Below are positions 39,862 to 51,879 of a stretch of DNA of 64,000 nucleotides, in pieces. Every line of letters begins with the position of its first letter. Within the stretch, counting starts at the first letter, position 1. The notes below the pieces were generated by a model. The model had not been told where the DNA came from. It saw nothing but the letters and a program-made list of their open reading frames with translations, and searched no databases. This DNA is from Alisma plantago-aquatica. Taxonomy: Eukaryota; Streptophyta; Magnoliopsida; Alismatales; Alismataceae. Both the position numbers and the translations under genes were made by a program. The stretch spans positions 71,096,001-71,160,000 of the forward strand of contig OY856411.1 of assembly GCA_963693085.1 (NCBI GenBank), read 5' to 3'.

Positions 39862-40807
39862 TAAATCTAAATCTTCATGGCTATGGAAAAGGCTACTCAA
39901 GTTCAAAAACCTACTAAAAGTTCATGTTGAATTCCATGTAGGAGAGGGGGATTCCTTTCTATTCTAGAGAGATCCTTGGCTCCCACTGAAAAAGTCTTTG
40001 GAGGAAGTTTGTGATAATCAACTGATTTTGAGACTTGGTCGTGGACATTATTGCAAAGTGGAATCATGTTTGACGAATGGGAGTTGGAATCTTCCTAAGT
40101 TTAGGGGTGGTTTGATTATTGAAGACATGCTGACTAAAGTCCCTATATCTATTGATGTTAGTGATTACATTACACATAGAGGAAGTACTTCCTTTCATCT
40201 GAAAGATGGTTGGGAGATTGCTAGGAGGAGTAATCCACAAGTTGTTTGGGCATCTTGGGTCTGGGGAAAGGATTTTCAAAGGAATTGGTCCGCCTTTCTG
40301 TGGAAATGCTTCTTAGTCAGACTGCCTACCACTCTATTTATGAAAAGGATTGGTGTTAACCTAGCTTCGAGATGCTTCCTTTGTCAATCTATGGAGGAAG
40401 ATATGAACCACCTTCTCTTTAAATGTCATTTCTATAGGGAACTATGGTCTTTGTTCTCTACTATACATGGTCCTTTCCTGACCAAGTTGGAGGACCTATT
40501 ACACTTCCAAGGGGAAAAGAAACTCCTTGCCAATTCCATCTTAAGTCAGATATGGAAGGAGAGAAACCTTAGGACCTTTGGCAGTTTTGAAAGGCTATCT
40601 GAAAAGATTTGGTTGCTGTGCTTGGTAGATGTGAAGAGTCTGAGAACAAATGTTTAGGATTTCTTTGCTTTGTACAACCTTTGTTTTGTTGTCTTTTGTT
40701 TTCTTTTTTCTAGTTTACCACTTAGGCAAATCCTGATACTTTACCTGTGTATACCCCCTTTACATAGCAATGAGAAGAGCAACAAGCCATTTTCATAAAA
40801 AAAAATT
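39862..40807 (+). mobile_element. LINE-D: 5'-truncated L1-type insertion
   Basis: Flanked by a 13-bp target duplication, gtc(a/g)gatcgtgag, at 39849-39861 and 40808-40820, with an A-rich tail (cataaaaaaaaatt). Interrupts the Ty3/gypsy 5' LTR, which aligns with its partner on both sides. Younger than the LTR. Confidence 0.9.
39998..40657 (+). pseudogene. LINE-D ORF2 C-terminus with zf-RVT domain
   Basis: An uninterrupted frame of about 219 codons. The middle reads WIWGKDFQ-type sequence and FLWKCFLVRLPTTLFMKRIG, then the zf-RVT zinc-binding motif RCFLCQSMEEDMNHLLFKC, then QIWKERNLRTFG. This is the extreme C-terminus of plant LINE ORF2, here without RT because of 5' truncation. The upstream methionine is not a true start. 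Lack of stops points to a recent insertion. Confidence 0.85.
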
Positions 40808-41154
40808 GTCGGATCGTGAGGAGTAGCTTGACATTCAAACAATTTTATGTGAAAATAAAAAAAATATTATTTAATCAAACTAATTAATTACTAGTTTCAT
40901 TTACATTAGTTTTTTTCTCTTAATTAAATTGAGGGTATATACAATACCTGATTGAGATGAAATTGTGCATGTAGGCCAGGATATGAGGAATCCAATTCTA
41001 GTCTTAATTTTACCCTTGATTGTGCAAGTGGATGAGATTATCGAATATCCTCACAAGCTGTGAGAGAAAAAGTGAATTTACCCCTTTTGAAGTATGATCC
41101 AGTGTAAGAAAACTTTCCATTGAATTGAGGGAACATGTTTCACCAAAAAACCCT

Positions 41155-42298
41155 AATTCGGTATTTGAATAATGGGGACATGAACTCTTATCAGTGAATC
41201 AAATATTTTTCCTAGTAGGGTACCCCGTGGGAGTTCTAGACATCTCATTGTACATCCTTACACATATGCAACATGATGTAGTCATCCTATCATGGCCAGA
41301 AATAAGAATGATTTAATTATACAAAATATTTTTTGAGGGGTGAAGTTCTCTTTCCAAGAATCATGCCCACTCCACTTTCATACGTCTAGATGATAAGTAC
41401 ATGTCACGATCATTTCTTTCTGTGGGCCACATATCAGAATGATTGTTAGGTCAAAATTATAATTAAAGAATACACCTCGTTATGTAAGGTCTAAAGATTA
41501 AAGAGAATATTTTTTTTTATGTGAGAACATTCAAATAATTTGGTATTGAATAATGATGACATGAACTATTATGAGAGAATCAAATAATTTTCCTCATAAG
41601 TCATCCAATGGGAGTTCTAGAACTCATTGTCCATCCTTACATGTATGTATAGGGAGTAGTCATCCTAATATTGTTAGATTCTTGAATGGTTTGATTATGA
41701 AAAAGACTTATTGAGGGGTGAAGTTATCTTTCTAAGAATCATGTCCAATCCACTTCCATATGTCTGGATGATCTAGAAGCACAATCACTTCCTTTCTTTC
41801 CAGGGGCCACATGTGATAATGATTGCCATGTCAAAATTAAGATTAAAGAATACACCTCATTATGCAAGATGAAAAGACTATAAGAGAGTAATTTTTATGT
41901 GAGAACATTCAAATAATTACTATGTGAACTACAAGGACATGAATTCTTATGACTAAATCAAATAATCTTCCTAGTAAATCACCCCATGGGAGTTCTAGAC
42001 ATCTCATTGACTAACCTTATACATATTTAGATGTAGTCATGTTGTCATTTCCAAAAACTTGGATGGTTAATTATGCAGAAGACTTATTGAGAGGTGAAGT
42101 TCTCTTTCTCGTAATCATGTTCAATCCACTTCCATATGTCTAGATGATGTAGAAGCACATGTCACATCCTTTCTTTCTAGCGGCCACATGTGAGAATGAT
42201 TGTCAGGTCAAAATTAGGATTAAAGAATAAACCTCATTATGCGAGGTGAAAAAAATCAAAATTGAATATTTTTTTATGTGAGAACATACAAATAATGA
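41155..42298. repeat. 378-bp tandem repeat, three copies
   Basis: The marker gtgagaaca(t)tcaaataat recurs at about 41521, 41899 and 42276, giving periods of 378 and 377 bp. All three copies share cccnntgggagttctaga and the ggccacat(a/g)t motif. Copies differ by substitutions and short indels. No coding frame. Confidence 0.9.
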
Positions 42299-42529
42299 TT
42301 TATTCATACTCTTTAAAGAGGCTTGGGGATTTTAACCTATTCTTCATGTAGTTGATTGTGAATTGAGGTTTTGTAGTTGGTAGTAGCAGTATTATAGAGG
42401 ATTTTAATATGTGTTTATTCTCTTGAAGGATTCTGAAGATTATATGAGTACATCCCAATAGTTTGAACATTAAAAGCTTCAACTGCATGGTGACATTATT
42501 TTTGTGCTTAATAAAAATGATTTTAACAA

Positions 42530-43060
42530 AATCACAACCTTATGTAGGATAGTCGTGTTTTGATTTTGTGAAGGATTGAACCAATATGTTACAATGTTTT
42601 AGATTTCCAAACCTATTTGGGTTTTGGAAAAAATAAACTTACCACAAAGTCACACTATTGGCAACGATTTAAAGTCATTTTGGGTTTGAAAAGTTAGATT
42701 TACTAAGATTAAATTTTTATGTACGTTTGATGTACTTCGAGTTTTAAAAGGATCGTACCAAAAGGGTTCAATGTCTTGGGATTTCCAATCTTTTTGGGTT
42801 TTGGAAAAATATTGTTATTAAAATTCAAAGTTTTGGCACCTTTGATATTATTTTGGATTTAAAAAAAAAACGAAAATTTACTAAAATGAAATCCTTATGT
42901 GGGTTTTATGTACTTCATATTTTGAAAAGGATTTTACAATAATTTATTGGAATTTTAAACCTATTTTGGGTTTAGAGAACGATTCCTACAAAAAGTCAAG
43001 ATTTTGGCAATATTTCAATGTCATATTGAGTTTTATTTCATTTATTTGCCAAGGACTCAA
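42530..43060. repeat. Imperfect 170-190-bp tandem repeat
   Basis: Three diverged units containing tttgggtttt(gga)aaaa, a ggcaa/ggcac segment and aatttttatgtNNgttt. AT-rich, non-coding. Between here and the CACTA element (43060-43600) nothing recognisable was seen. Confidence 0.6.
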
Positions 43061-43600
43061 CAATTTAATGACACTGTTACGCCATTTTAGGTTTTTGTAG
43101 TGGAGAATGTATTCTTTTATATGTGTATTAGATATAATAGTTCCCCCTATTCTCTATATCCCATGAGTTTTAACAAATACATCTTCAACATCTCCACAAG
43201 TTTACCAACAATGAGTTAATGATCCAAGCTTCACTAGGGATACAATTTGCTCCATCCTACATGGATCTATGGGTTCACCAAGTTAGGTACTATCGTTAGT
43301 ATACCTCCCCACTGCAATGACTAGAATAGATCATGGGTACATGGGAGTGTCTATGTTGAAGGCTAAGGATCATCCTACTTGCACAAGAAACCTTCCATAT
43401 CATATGTCTTGGCGTCCTGCAGATGGGTAGCATGAATTCAACTCTTCATTACTTGATTACATAGGAGGAGGATGGAAGAAAGTGTTGAGTGTTGACTTAT
43501 AGTCGCAAAAAATCATTTTTTGCAACATATGCATGAAGTGAGGGAGTACATAAACTTTTAGAAGAATGAACTAGAATGAATACCATAAATAATATTCTAT

Positions 43601-43618
43601 CACTACTACAGAAAAGGC
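43601..43618. repeat. CACTA left terminal inverted repeat
   Basis: Typical CACTA end; pairs with 53524-53541, two mismatches in 18. Confidence 0.9.
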
Positions 43619-44110
43619 ATTTGACGTCGCTTATTTAGAGCCTTTAGTGTTGGTTTCCAAGCGACACCCAAGTGGGCGCCGCTAAAGGTCGACACCTTCA
43701 GCGTCAGTTTCTAATCGACGTCATAACCCTTCCCACCACCGAAAATGCTCCAGCAAGAGAACTATACGCGTCGGTTCGTAATGAAAACTGACACTATATC
43801 ATGATCAAAGACGTCGGCTATTAAACACACACCGACACCATAACCATTCCCGCCACCGAAAACGCGCCAGTAAAGGAACTATAAATGTTGGTTAGTAAAG
43901 AAAACCGATACTATATCATGGTTAAACACGTTGGTTATTAAACAATAACTGACGCCATATCCCTGCCAGTACGGTCATGCCTGGCCACAATAGGCGTCAG
44001 TTCTTACAGATAACTGACGCCAGCCATGGAAGAGACGTCGGTTTTATGCTAATAATCGACACCGTATGTCTTTGGTGTCAGTTTTATACAAATAACCGAC
44101 ACCTATGTTC
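43619..44110. repeat. CACTA left subterminal repeat region
   Basis: More than a dozen copies of a gacgtcggtta/taaccgacgcc-like motif in both orientations. In CACTA elements such motifs bind the element's own DNA-binding protein. Confidence 0.85.
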
Positions 44111-44470
44111 TGATTTTTTTCTTATCAGTTTGTAGGCCTGCTGTATGGCTGGTCAGCAGGATGCAGAACCTACAGTTCAGTTCTGAACTATAGGTTTATA
44201 ACATCTATTGATATCAGACAACAACATACTACAAACCTGCAAAGTCATTCACATTCAGACACATGTATTGATCAGATACATGTAGAAACCTACAAAGTCA
44301 TTTACATTCACATTCAGTTCCATTCATTTCATCTCTTTTCACATTCAAACATTCATATATTGATTAGAAAAAGTCATTCACATTCACATTCACACATATG
44401 AAAATTCATAAAAAGTCGTTCACATTCACACAAAAATAATTATGAGAACAAAGTTTAGAAATATCATTCT

Positions 44471-47400
44471 TTATTCATCATCATCATCATTGTCATCAGA
44501 TACCCAATTATATTTAAAAATTCACACTACTTGTAGGGCTTTTGCCCATTCTTCTCTTACAACATCTAATTCCTCCTTCGTATAGGGAGTATGCACATCT
44601 AATAACTTTCCACCTGTACTAAAGTCAGTTTTAAACACCTGCAAAGAGAATTATGTATATATATAATTAATAATATATAATAAGATTGATATATTTCATA
44701 TTATCTAATGAGACTATATATAATACCTTATGTATAGTATCAATTTCTATTGCAGCATATTTGATGATTAAGTCCATAAATTGCATCACATAGTAGGCAC
44801 ATGCCCAGCCGTTGTCTTGTGTAGCACACTATAAATTGAAACATACAAAATATTCAAAAATACAAATAAGCACAATTCACTTAAATAATATATACATTGG
44901 AGTCGAGAAATTACTTTCACATTCTTCCAAATTAGTGGCTGATTCTTTTTCCCAGGGACCTTTCCTCCAACTTTTTTGAACTCTTGTAAAGCCCTACATG
45001 TTAATGTAACACATTAAATTGCATAATTAAATAGTAATGTAATAATATATGTTAATAGATATAAAAATATGAAATATTTCTCACTGGAATAATGGCGTTT
45101 TCATTGTGTATCCGTATAATGTATTCAATTCATTCCCCGTAGGATCTAGATAATAGACAGTGAACATCTTGGGGACAATAACTAGTAACTCCCAATGCCT
45201 ACCACTACAGGTAAGAAAGTTAAAAATTAATAACTCAAAATCCACAATAAAAATGTAATTTTCTTAAGTCCAAATTATAAGCAAAGTAAACTTACTCGAT
45301 ATTGAATGGAGCTATTATCTCCGTCTTCTTATTTTTACCAAAATATTTAAAAGCAACACAACAATATGAAGTAACTGAAGAAGGGTCTGTATCTACAAGA
45401 CTAATCAAAGATGGGACCAAAAATCCCACACGAGAAAATCCAAAATCTGTACATACCATGTGTAAGTAGCTGCAAAACATGTATTACATATGCATTAATA
45501 TATAAGAAATCAGATCACCGTATATTAAATAAGGTATACGGATGTATAAATAAGATCTCACCATATCCATAGCTCTATCATAGATGTGTTCAACCAATCA
45601 TAATGAAACAACTCCAAAATATCTTGTATAAATAGCTTGTTATCGTATGATTGAACTGCATTAATACGTATGCATTAATGCATATGCAAAACTTGTATTA
45701 CATATGCATTAATACCTATGCAAAACTTGTATAAATAGATTGTTATCATATGATTGACCTACAACATCCTCTGGAATAGTAACATTTATAGGGCAATTTG
45801 AATCATGTTCGTCTATCCATACTGCCATACCCCTACAATTAGGACCTAACGAGACATGTTGGTCCCTTGGAAGCCAATTTGGTACTTTAGGAGGTGGAGG
45901 CCGAGATGTAGCGGGTGTCTTCCTTTTGACCTGTATATATAATTTCAGATCAATTGACTCATATATACACACTAATAAATTAACATAATGTAAATTTACC
46001 ATACAATATTGGTATAGATGACATCCACTTTGGGCCACATTATCACTCCGCCTTCTGCCTCACCATATGTTTCAGAATATGGGTGGGCATATGGCAGTAG
46101 AAGATCCCTCCAATTGGGGAGTATATGTATAAGGCTCACACGAACCACACTAGTTGGTACTAGAGTCCCATGAAATATCTCCCCTAGAAGGGTTGGGTAA
46201 GCTTGTGCCTCTGCAATGATATATTCTTGACTTTTTAGATGACATGACTTAAACCCCTACAAATTTACGTAAAGAATGTTATATACATATATACATAAAC
46301 ATATCATCTTGAAAAGACTAGCTACTATATATGTCATAAAAATACTTACAGTGGATGTGCTAGGTGGTGGGTCTATAGGATTACTCCCAACTTCTGCAGT
46401 AGGAGAAGAGCGGCCCGCCACAGGTACTGTCTGAGTGGCAGTCTAAGACGCCTGCCACTTGCTAATTGCTTCATTGACTCTCTTATCAAGTGTTTCCTTG
46501 ACTCTCCTATCAAGTGCTTCCTCGACTCTCCTTTCAATTAACTGATCTACCTATACATGGACAAAAGAAACACTAGCTTCTGTTTATTGAATTCTCTTTC
46601 GTAATAACATTCCAAAAAAAGAATAAGTTACCTCAGCTTATGAAAGTCCTGCTCTTGGGACTCGTTTGCGCTGTGATGGCCCAAAGAATGCTTTGATGCC
46701 CACACCAGCGTCTGCACCCCTAACACGTCCAGGATGCTATGGATTACCCAGAGCAACTGTCAATTCACCCCTTGTGCCCTCAGGGATGAACTTGCCTTCC
46801 TTCCTCTGCTCGTGCAACACCTGCTAATCAACATCAACAGAAATTGGTAAGTAAACATAATAATAATCAATATCGATCGATTTCTCTAAGAGGTTAATTT
46901 TACCATTTTTGTAGCCGCCTCAGCAGTTGCGGGCTTCGTTATATCTCCCTTCTTATTTTTCCTCTGATCTATCCACATAACATGGCGAGGCAAAGGTGTG
47001 AGACCAATAGTAGAGGACTCCTGAGTAGCAGTACACTGAGCAGTAGACTCAGCCTGTAGTCTTTGGCAAATGCCTGCATAGCCTCTTGGACCCATTGTGT
47101 GGTCATGCACATTCAGTGCACGCCTTGCTCTTGGAGCATCGCGAATAGACTTGTTAGTGAGCACATTGATTTGGTTAGTAACGGTAAAGGTTAATCTTGA
47201 ATAAGTGAATACATAAGAATGTATATTAATTAAATTGGGAGTGGTGCTTAATACCTTGAATTCATCCATTTTTCTTTGGGTAACAAACTCCTCCCAGTCT
47301 TTGGTGTCCAGGTAGTTCCATTGCTCAGTGGTTGCCTTCTGCCTAAATTTATTTTTTAAAGAGAATACAAACAAAAATTATTAGTGTAGATTTAGTAAAA

Positions 47401-48082
47401 AAGTGATCAATGTCTAGAATTTGAAATCAATCAAGAACCTCTTCTCAGCATCGTGGATGTAATCTCATGTGAGATTTATCCTATAGTTCCTTAGGACCCT
47501 CCCACAACGTTGGATCATGCATTTACGATGCATATTTTCATCCAGATCAAATATACTCTACAAAATAGAATTGCTATTAACTAGTATCCTAAAAATTAGT
47601 AATCTACAAAAATAGAATTGCAAATAATAATAACTCACACATAGTTCCTTCCATACTAAGTCTTTCTTCCCCTTAGGAACTTTATGCCAGGATTTAAAAA
47701 TAGGACTACAATGGCTGCGAGTAAGAACCCCAAGATATGAAATAATGAGTTGCGGTTCACTCCAACTGGATTTCCTGCATGATCGAAATCCACCTCCAGT
47801 TTGGGTCCATTGCCCCTTTGCTGTAGTAACTTGTTCATCATTGTGATGCCCCTCACTTTCTCAAATTTTTTTGCTGTTCATCAAGTGCCCCAATTTCTTC
47901 AGGGGGTACATCACCAACCTAAAATTTGGCAAAAAAACACACTTACAGGATATGACTATAAATGAACATATAGATAGAAACCTCAGGGATATATTTTTAA
48001 AACTTACATTGTCAGGAAGCGCATTGGCATCCTCACCCTCACGGTAATCATCAGCACGGTCATCAGGAGAATGCTCAACCAT
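44471..48082 (-). CDS. CACTA second gene: Transposase_24-like + Ulp1-like C48 peptidase
   Basis: The minus-strand multi-exon gene starts MVEHSPDDRADDYREGED (48082). It passes through RGITMMNKLLQQRGNGPKLEV and SWHKVPKGKKDLVWKEL (Transposase_24-like), then a Gln/Glu/Arg-rich region. The C48 domain follows: GRHWELLVIVPKMFTVYYLD (catalytic His at 45195-45197, Asp in YLDP), ALQEFKKVGGKVPG, and CATQDNGWACAYYVMQF (Gln and catalytic Cys), ending NWVSDDNDDDDDE. Plausible splice sites separate about five peptidase exons (e.g. donor GTGAGAAAT, acceptor CTGTAG). C48 peptidases process SUMO-type conjugates; the role in transposition is unknown. One frameshift (near 47735) disrupts the N-terminal part; the peptidase part looks intact. 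Confidence 0.75.
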
Positions 48083-48083
48083 C

Positions 48084-48213
48084 TGAAAGTTCACATTCAC
48101 ATTGTAAAGTTCACATCGTAAAGTTGTAAAGTTCACATTGTAAAGTTCAGATTCACATTGTAAAGTAATTCACATTGTAAAGTTCACATTCACATTGTAA
48201 AGTTCACATTCAT
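48084..48213. repeat. Tandem repeat attgtaaagttcacattcac
   Basis: Six or seven imperfect 16-20-bp units just upstream of the second CACTA gene, between the two convergent-in-series transcription units. Confidence 0.85.
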
Positions 48214-48251
48214 AAAAATAAAATATATAAAAAATATAAACATGCATGCCT

Positions 48252-51200
48252 CTAATATTGTGATCTTTTATTAATTAACAATCCTTCATTGTGATCTCTG
48301 TGCACATACAAGTCATCATTATCTTCAATATTTGGTGGTGTTGGCAACACAACTGAGAATGGACTTGAGTCATCATACTTAACATAGTACTATTCTTCAT
48401 CTATAGGAACTTCAATGAATTGTCTTTTACCATGAAGAACAACCGACCATTTATCATTTACAGGATCATCAATATAAAATACTTGTTTTTCCTGTGATGC
48501 CAATATGAATGGTTCACCCTTCTCGCCAATCTTTTCAAAGTTCACTAATGTGAAACCCAATTCATCCACTGTAACATCTATGGTGTTATCAAACTAATTA
48601 CATTTAAAGAGCGGAATTCTAAAATCTACGTAGTCAAACTCCCATATGCCTTCAATGACACCGTAATATGAAATTTTAGCTTCACATGGACTCTTATTCT
48701 TTGCACTTGCAAAAAACAATGAAGATGCTTGAAGGGTGACCCCACTATTTTGGACGAAACTCTTATCATCTTGATGCTTTGTGTAATATGAAAATCCATT
48801 TATGTCAAACCCTTCATAAGACATAACATTCAATTTTGGTTTAAAGGTGAGGAATTTGATAGTTTCAGTAAGATTATTTGGTGTTTGAGATAGTTGATGT
48901 AAGACTTTATCTTCAAACCACTTAATAAATGTCTTGTTATACTCTCTAGCAAGCTACATTGAATCGACTCGAGGATATTGTCTCTTGATGAAATTGGTAT
49001 GTTCCTTGATATAAACACTCAATTCGTCGATGTTGTGTAAAATATACAAGTGACCTTATTCCAACTGCTCACGGCTGATTACTTTCATCCCTGATCCCAA
49101 AATTCCTTTGCTAAAATGCTCCTCAATATTCTTGTCATTAATAAGAGCGTCATTAGCACTCAAAAAGTCATTGCAAAAATCCATAACCTCTCTCGCCACA
49201 TAACCCTCAATAATACTCCCTTCAGGCTGATAACGGTTTCGAACATCACCTTTAAAAATGCTCATGTATCGTTCAAAGGGATACATCCAATGCAAGAAAA
49301 TTGGTCCCAACATTTTCACTTCCCTAGTCAAGTGGACAACAAGATGTACCATGATATCAAATAATGAAGGAGGAAAATACATCTCAAGATGACATAGGGT
49401 AACAAACACTTCTCTTTGCAATTTATCGAGAGTATCATGGTCAATAACTTTGCTGAACAGACTGTTGAAAAAGAAACAAAGTCTGGTGGTTGCAAACCTT
49501 ACATGCTTCGACAATATAGATTGAATTGCCATGGGCAATATTTGTTGCATTAGAGTGTGGCAATCATGAGATTTAAGACCTATCAACTTCAAATCTTTCA
49601 TTGATACCAATGTACTGATGTTGGATGAGTAACCCTGTGACACCTTAACATTTACCAAGCATTCACAAAAAGCTTTCTTCTCCTTTCTTGACAACATGTA
49701 ACAAGCGGGAGGTAAGTATGTTCTCCAATTGCTACTAACTACTTCTGTTAATTCTGTCCTTATTCCCATTTCACGTAGGCCCATTCTGAATTTTATCCCA
49801 TCTTTAGTCTTACCTGGTATATTCAACAGAGTACCGATGATGCTATCACAGACATTTTTCTCAACGTGCATGGCATCGATACAATGCGTGACTGCCAAAG
49901 AACTCCAATAAGGAAGATCCCAAAATATTGACTTCTTCTTGAATAAAGATTTGTTACTCTGTTTGGCCATCATACATTGTGATCTCTTACCAAATTCATT
50001 GGCAAAGTCTTTTATTCTTTCATAAACATCCTCCCCTGGTATAGGTTTAGGTGCACTTCGTTCCTCATTCTGTCCATTGAATGCTTTGCGAAACCTACAA
50101 TACAAATGGAATTTTGGAAGAAACCTTCGATGACAAAGATATACAGTCTTGCCACTATGTTTTAGTCATATTGAATCAATGTTCTCTTCACATATAGGAC
50201 ACGCTTTAGTTCCTTTGACACTATATCCAGACAAATTCCCATATGCTGGAAAGTCATTCACAGTGCAAAACAACATAGCATGCAAATGAAATGTCTCTCT
50301 TCGTGAAGCATCATAGGTCATCACACCTTCACCTCATAGTTTGTTCAAGTCATCAATCAGAGGTTCAAGATAAACGTCGATATCATTTCCAAGTTGTTTA
50401 GAGCCCGATATCAACAACACCAGCATAACATACTAATATTTCATAAACAACCAGGGAGGAAAGATTGTATATAACAAGCATAACTGGCCAAGTGCTATGT
50501 TGGCTACTCAATGTCCTATACATATTCATCCCATATGCACAAAGCCCAAGTCTTAGATTCGTGACTTCTTCACCAAATTCAGGGTATTATAAATCAATCT
50601 TCTTCCACTGTGGGGAATCAGACACATGTCGTAGGATCCCTCATTATTTTTCTTAACATCTTCATGCCACCTCAAAATTTTTGCATCTATTGGATTGTCA
50701 AACAAGCGTTGAAACCGTGGTATTATAGGTAGATACCACATCACCTTGGAAGGAAAACTAGTTTTGGACTCCCCCGAAGTCGTCAATTTATACGTTGATG
50801 CACCACATTTGGGACAATCTTTCAAATCCACATAGTAATTTTGAAATAATACACAATCATTCGGGCATGTGTGTATCTTCTTGGCCTCCATTCCCATTGG
50901 GCACAATTATTTCTTTAACCAGTATGTTGAGATTGGCAGCTCATTTTCTTCAGGAAGAATTTCTTTCAACAAAGACAATAATGACATGAATCTTTTGTCT
51001 CTCCATCTATTGTTAGCTTTCAACTTATACAATCTCAACACAATGCCAAGCTCCATCAACTTACAACTTGTATATAATGGTATCTCAACATCATGCACAA
51101 TGTTTCTAAACATGGGAGGTGGATTGGTGTGCTCTACCCCACAACTATCCATCATCGAATCAATGATGTCTACTGGAACTGGTTGGTTCACATCTATGTC

Positions 51201-51500
51201 ATCGAAGGCAATTTATTCTTCCACACAAGCACTACTATTGATATCCACTGATTTTAGGTTTGAAATCTCTCCATGCCAGTGCCATTTTGTATAGCCATGT
51301 ACAATCTCGTTGCACATGACATGACTTTTGATTTTGTCACCAGTGCTGACTTTCAAGTTGTTACCGCAATGCCTACATGGACAGTAGAACCTATCTCCAG
51401 GTTGTTTCCTATGTTCCTCGACAAATCTAATAAACTGATCAAGACCAGAAATAAACTCTGGGGTGCAACGATTAGGAAAGGATATCCATGATCTATCCAT
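48252..51500 (-). pseudogene. CACTA transposase (TNP2-type), with stops
   Basis: Starts MDRSWISFPNRCTPEFISGL, the Transpos_assoc domain, with paired Cys (CPCRHCGNNL) and HGYTKWHWHGE. Next comes the Transposase_21 core: CPNDCVLFQNYY, CPKCGASTYK, DSPQWKK, LRLGLCAYGMN, FPAYGNLSGYSVKGTKACPIC. The 349-codon frame 50105-49056 contains HCIDAMHVEKNVCDSIIGTLL and the DUF4218 part (MYPFERYMSIFKGDVRNR). The DUF4216 domain (SYYGVIEGIWEFDYVDFRIP) ends at 48252. The protein binds and cuts the element ends. In-frame stops (e.g. at 51213, 50907) and at least two frameshifts (near 50635 and 50430) make this copy inactive. Domain order is that of full-length plant CACTA transposases. Confidence 0.9.
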
Positions 51501-51619
51501 TCTATGATCAAATAGAAAACAAGTATATATTAGAACAAGATTAGGGTCTAGGGTTAAAAGATTAGGGTTTATGGTTAAAACTTTGGGGTTTAAGGTCTTA
51601 TACATAATAAATGTGTACC

Positions 51620-51831
51620 ACCTATCCCATTCTTGAACACCTAATCTCACTAGTAAGTGTATATTGTGTATTGGGTTTTCAAGAAAATTTCGATAGCATT
51701 TCCCCGCTGTTCTCCAAGTACATATGTACTTAGAGAACAAACGGGGAAGTGCTACCGAAATTTTCTTGAAAACCAAATACATATTATACACGTACATCCT
51801 AAGTAAGATTAGGTGTTTAAGAATAGTCCCA
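51620..51831. repeat. Long inverted repeat (hairpin) upstream of transposase
   Basis: Two arms of about 95-100 bp meet at the palindrome agtacatatgtact (51717-51730). The inner arms, ttttcaagaaaatttcg and its partner, match very closely; the outer arms (ttgaacacctaatct) match with a few differences. It lies 120-330 bp upstream of the transposase start codon, in the likely leader or first intron. Confidence 0.85.
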
Positions 51832-51844
51832 AACCGGGGATTAT

Positions 51845-51875
51845 CCAAGATTTACTCCTAATGAGTAAATCTTGG
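51845..51875. repeat. Perfect 13-bp stem-loop
   Basis: ccaagatttactc, a 5-base loop (ctaat), then its exact complement gagtaaatcttgg. Directly follows the long hairpin. Confidence 0.9.
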
Positions 51876-51879
51876 ACGG

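Larger units (their letters stand above)
33128..41020 (-). mobile_element. Ty3/gypsy element, internally deleted
   Basis: Two related LTRs (33128-35451 and 37353 to about 41020) flank an internal region of only about 1.9 kb. It holds a polypurine tract next to the left LTR and a gag remnant, all on the minus strand. Protease, RT and integrase are missing. The LTRs differ by many substitutions and by a block of about 870 bp, so the insertion is old. Confidence 0.75.
37353..41020 (-). repeat. 5' LTR of the Ty3/gypsy element with insertions
   Basis: Starts tgtaaggagtggatccc on the plus strand and parallels the 3' LTR. Compared with it, this copy has about 870 extra bases (about 38172-39043) and LINE-D (39862-40807). 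Beyond about 41020 the similarity to the other LTR is lost, so the outer end is missing or replaced. Confidence 0.65.
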
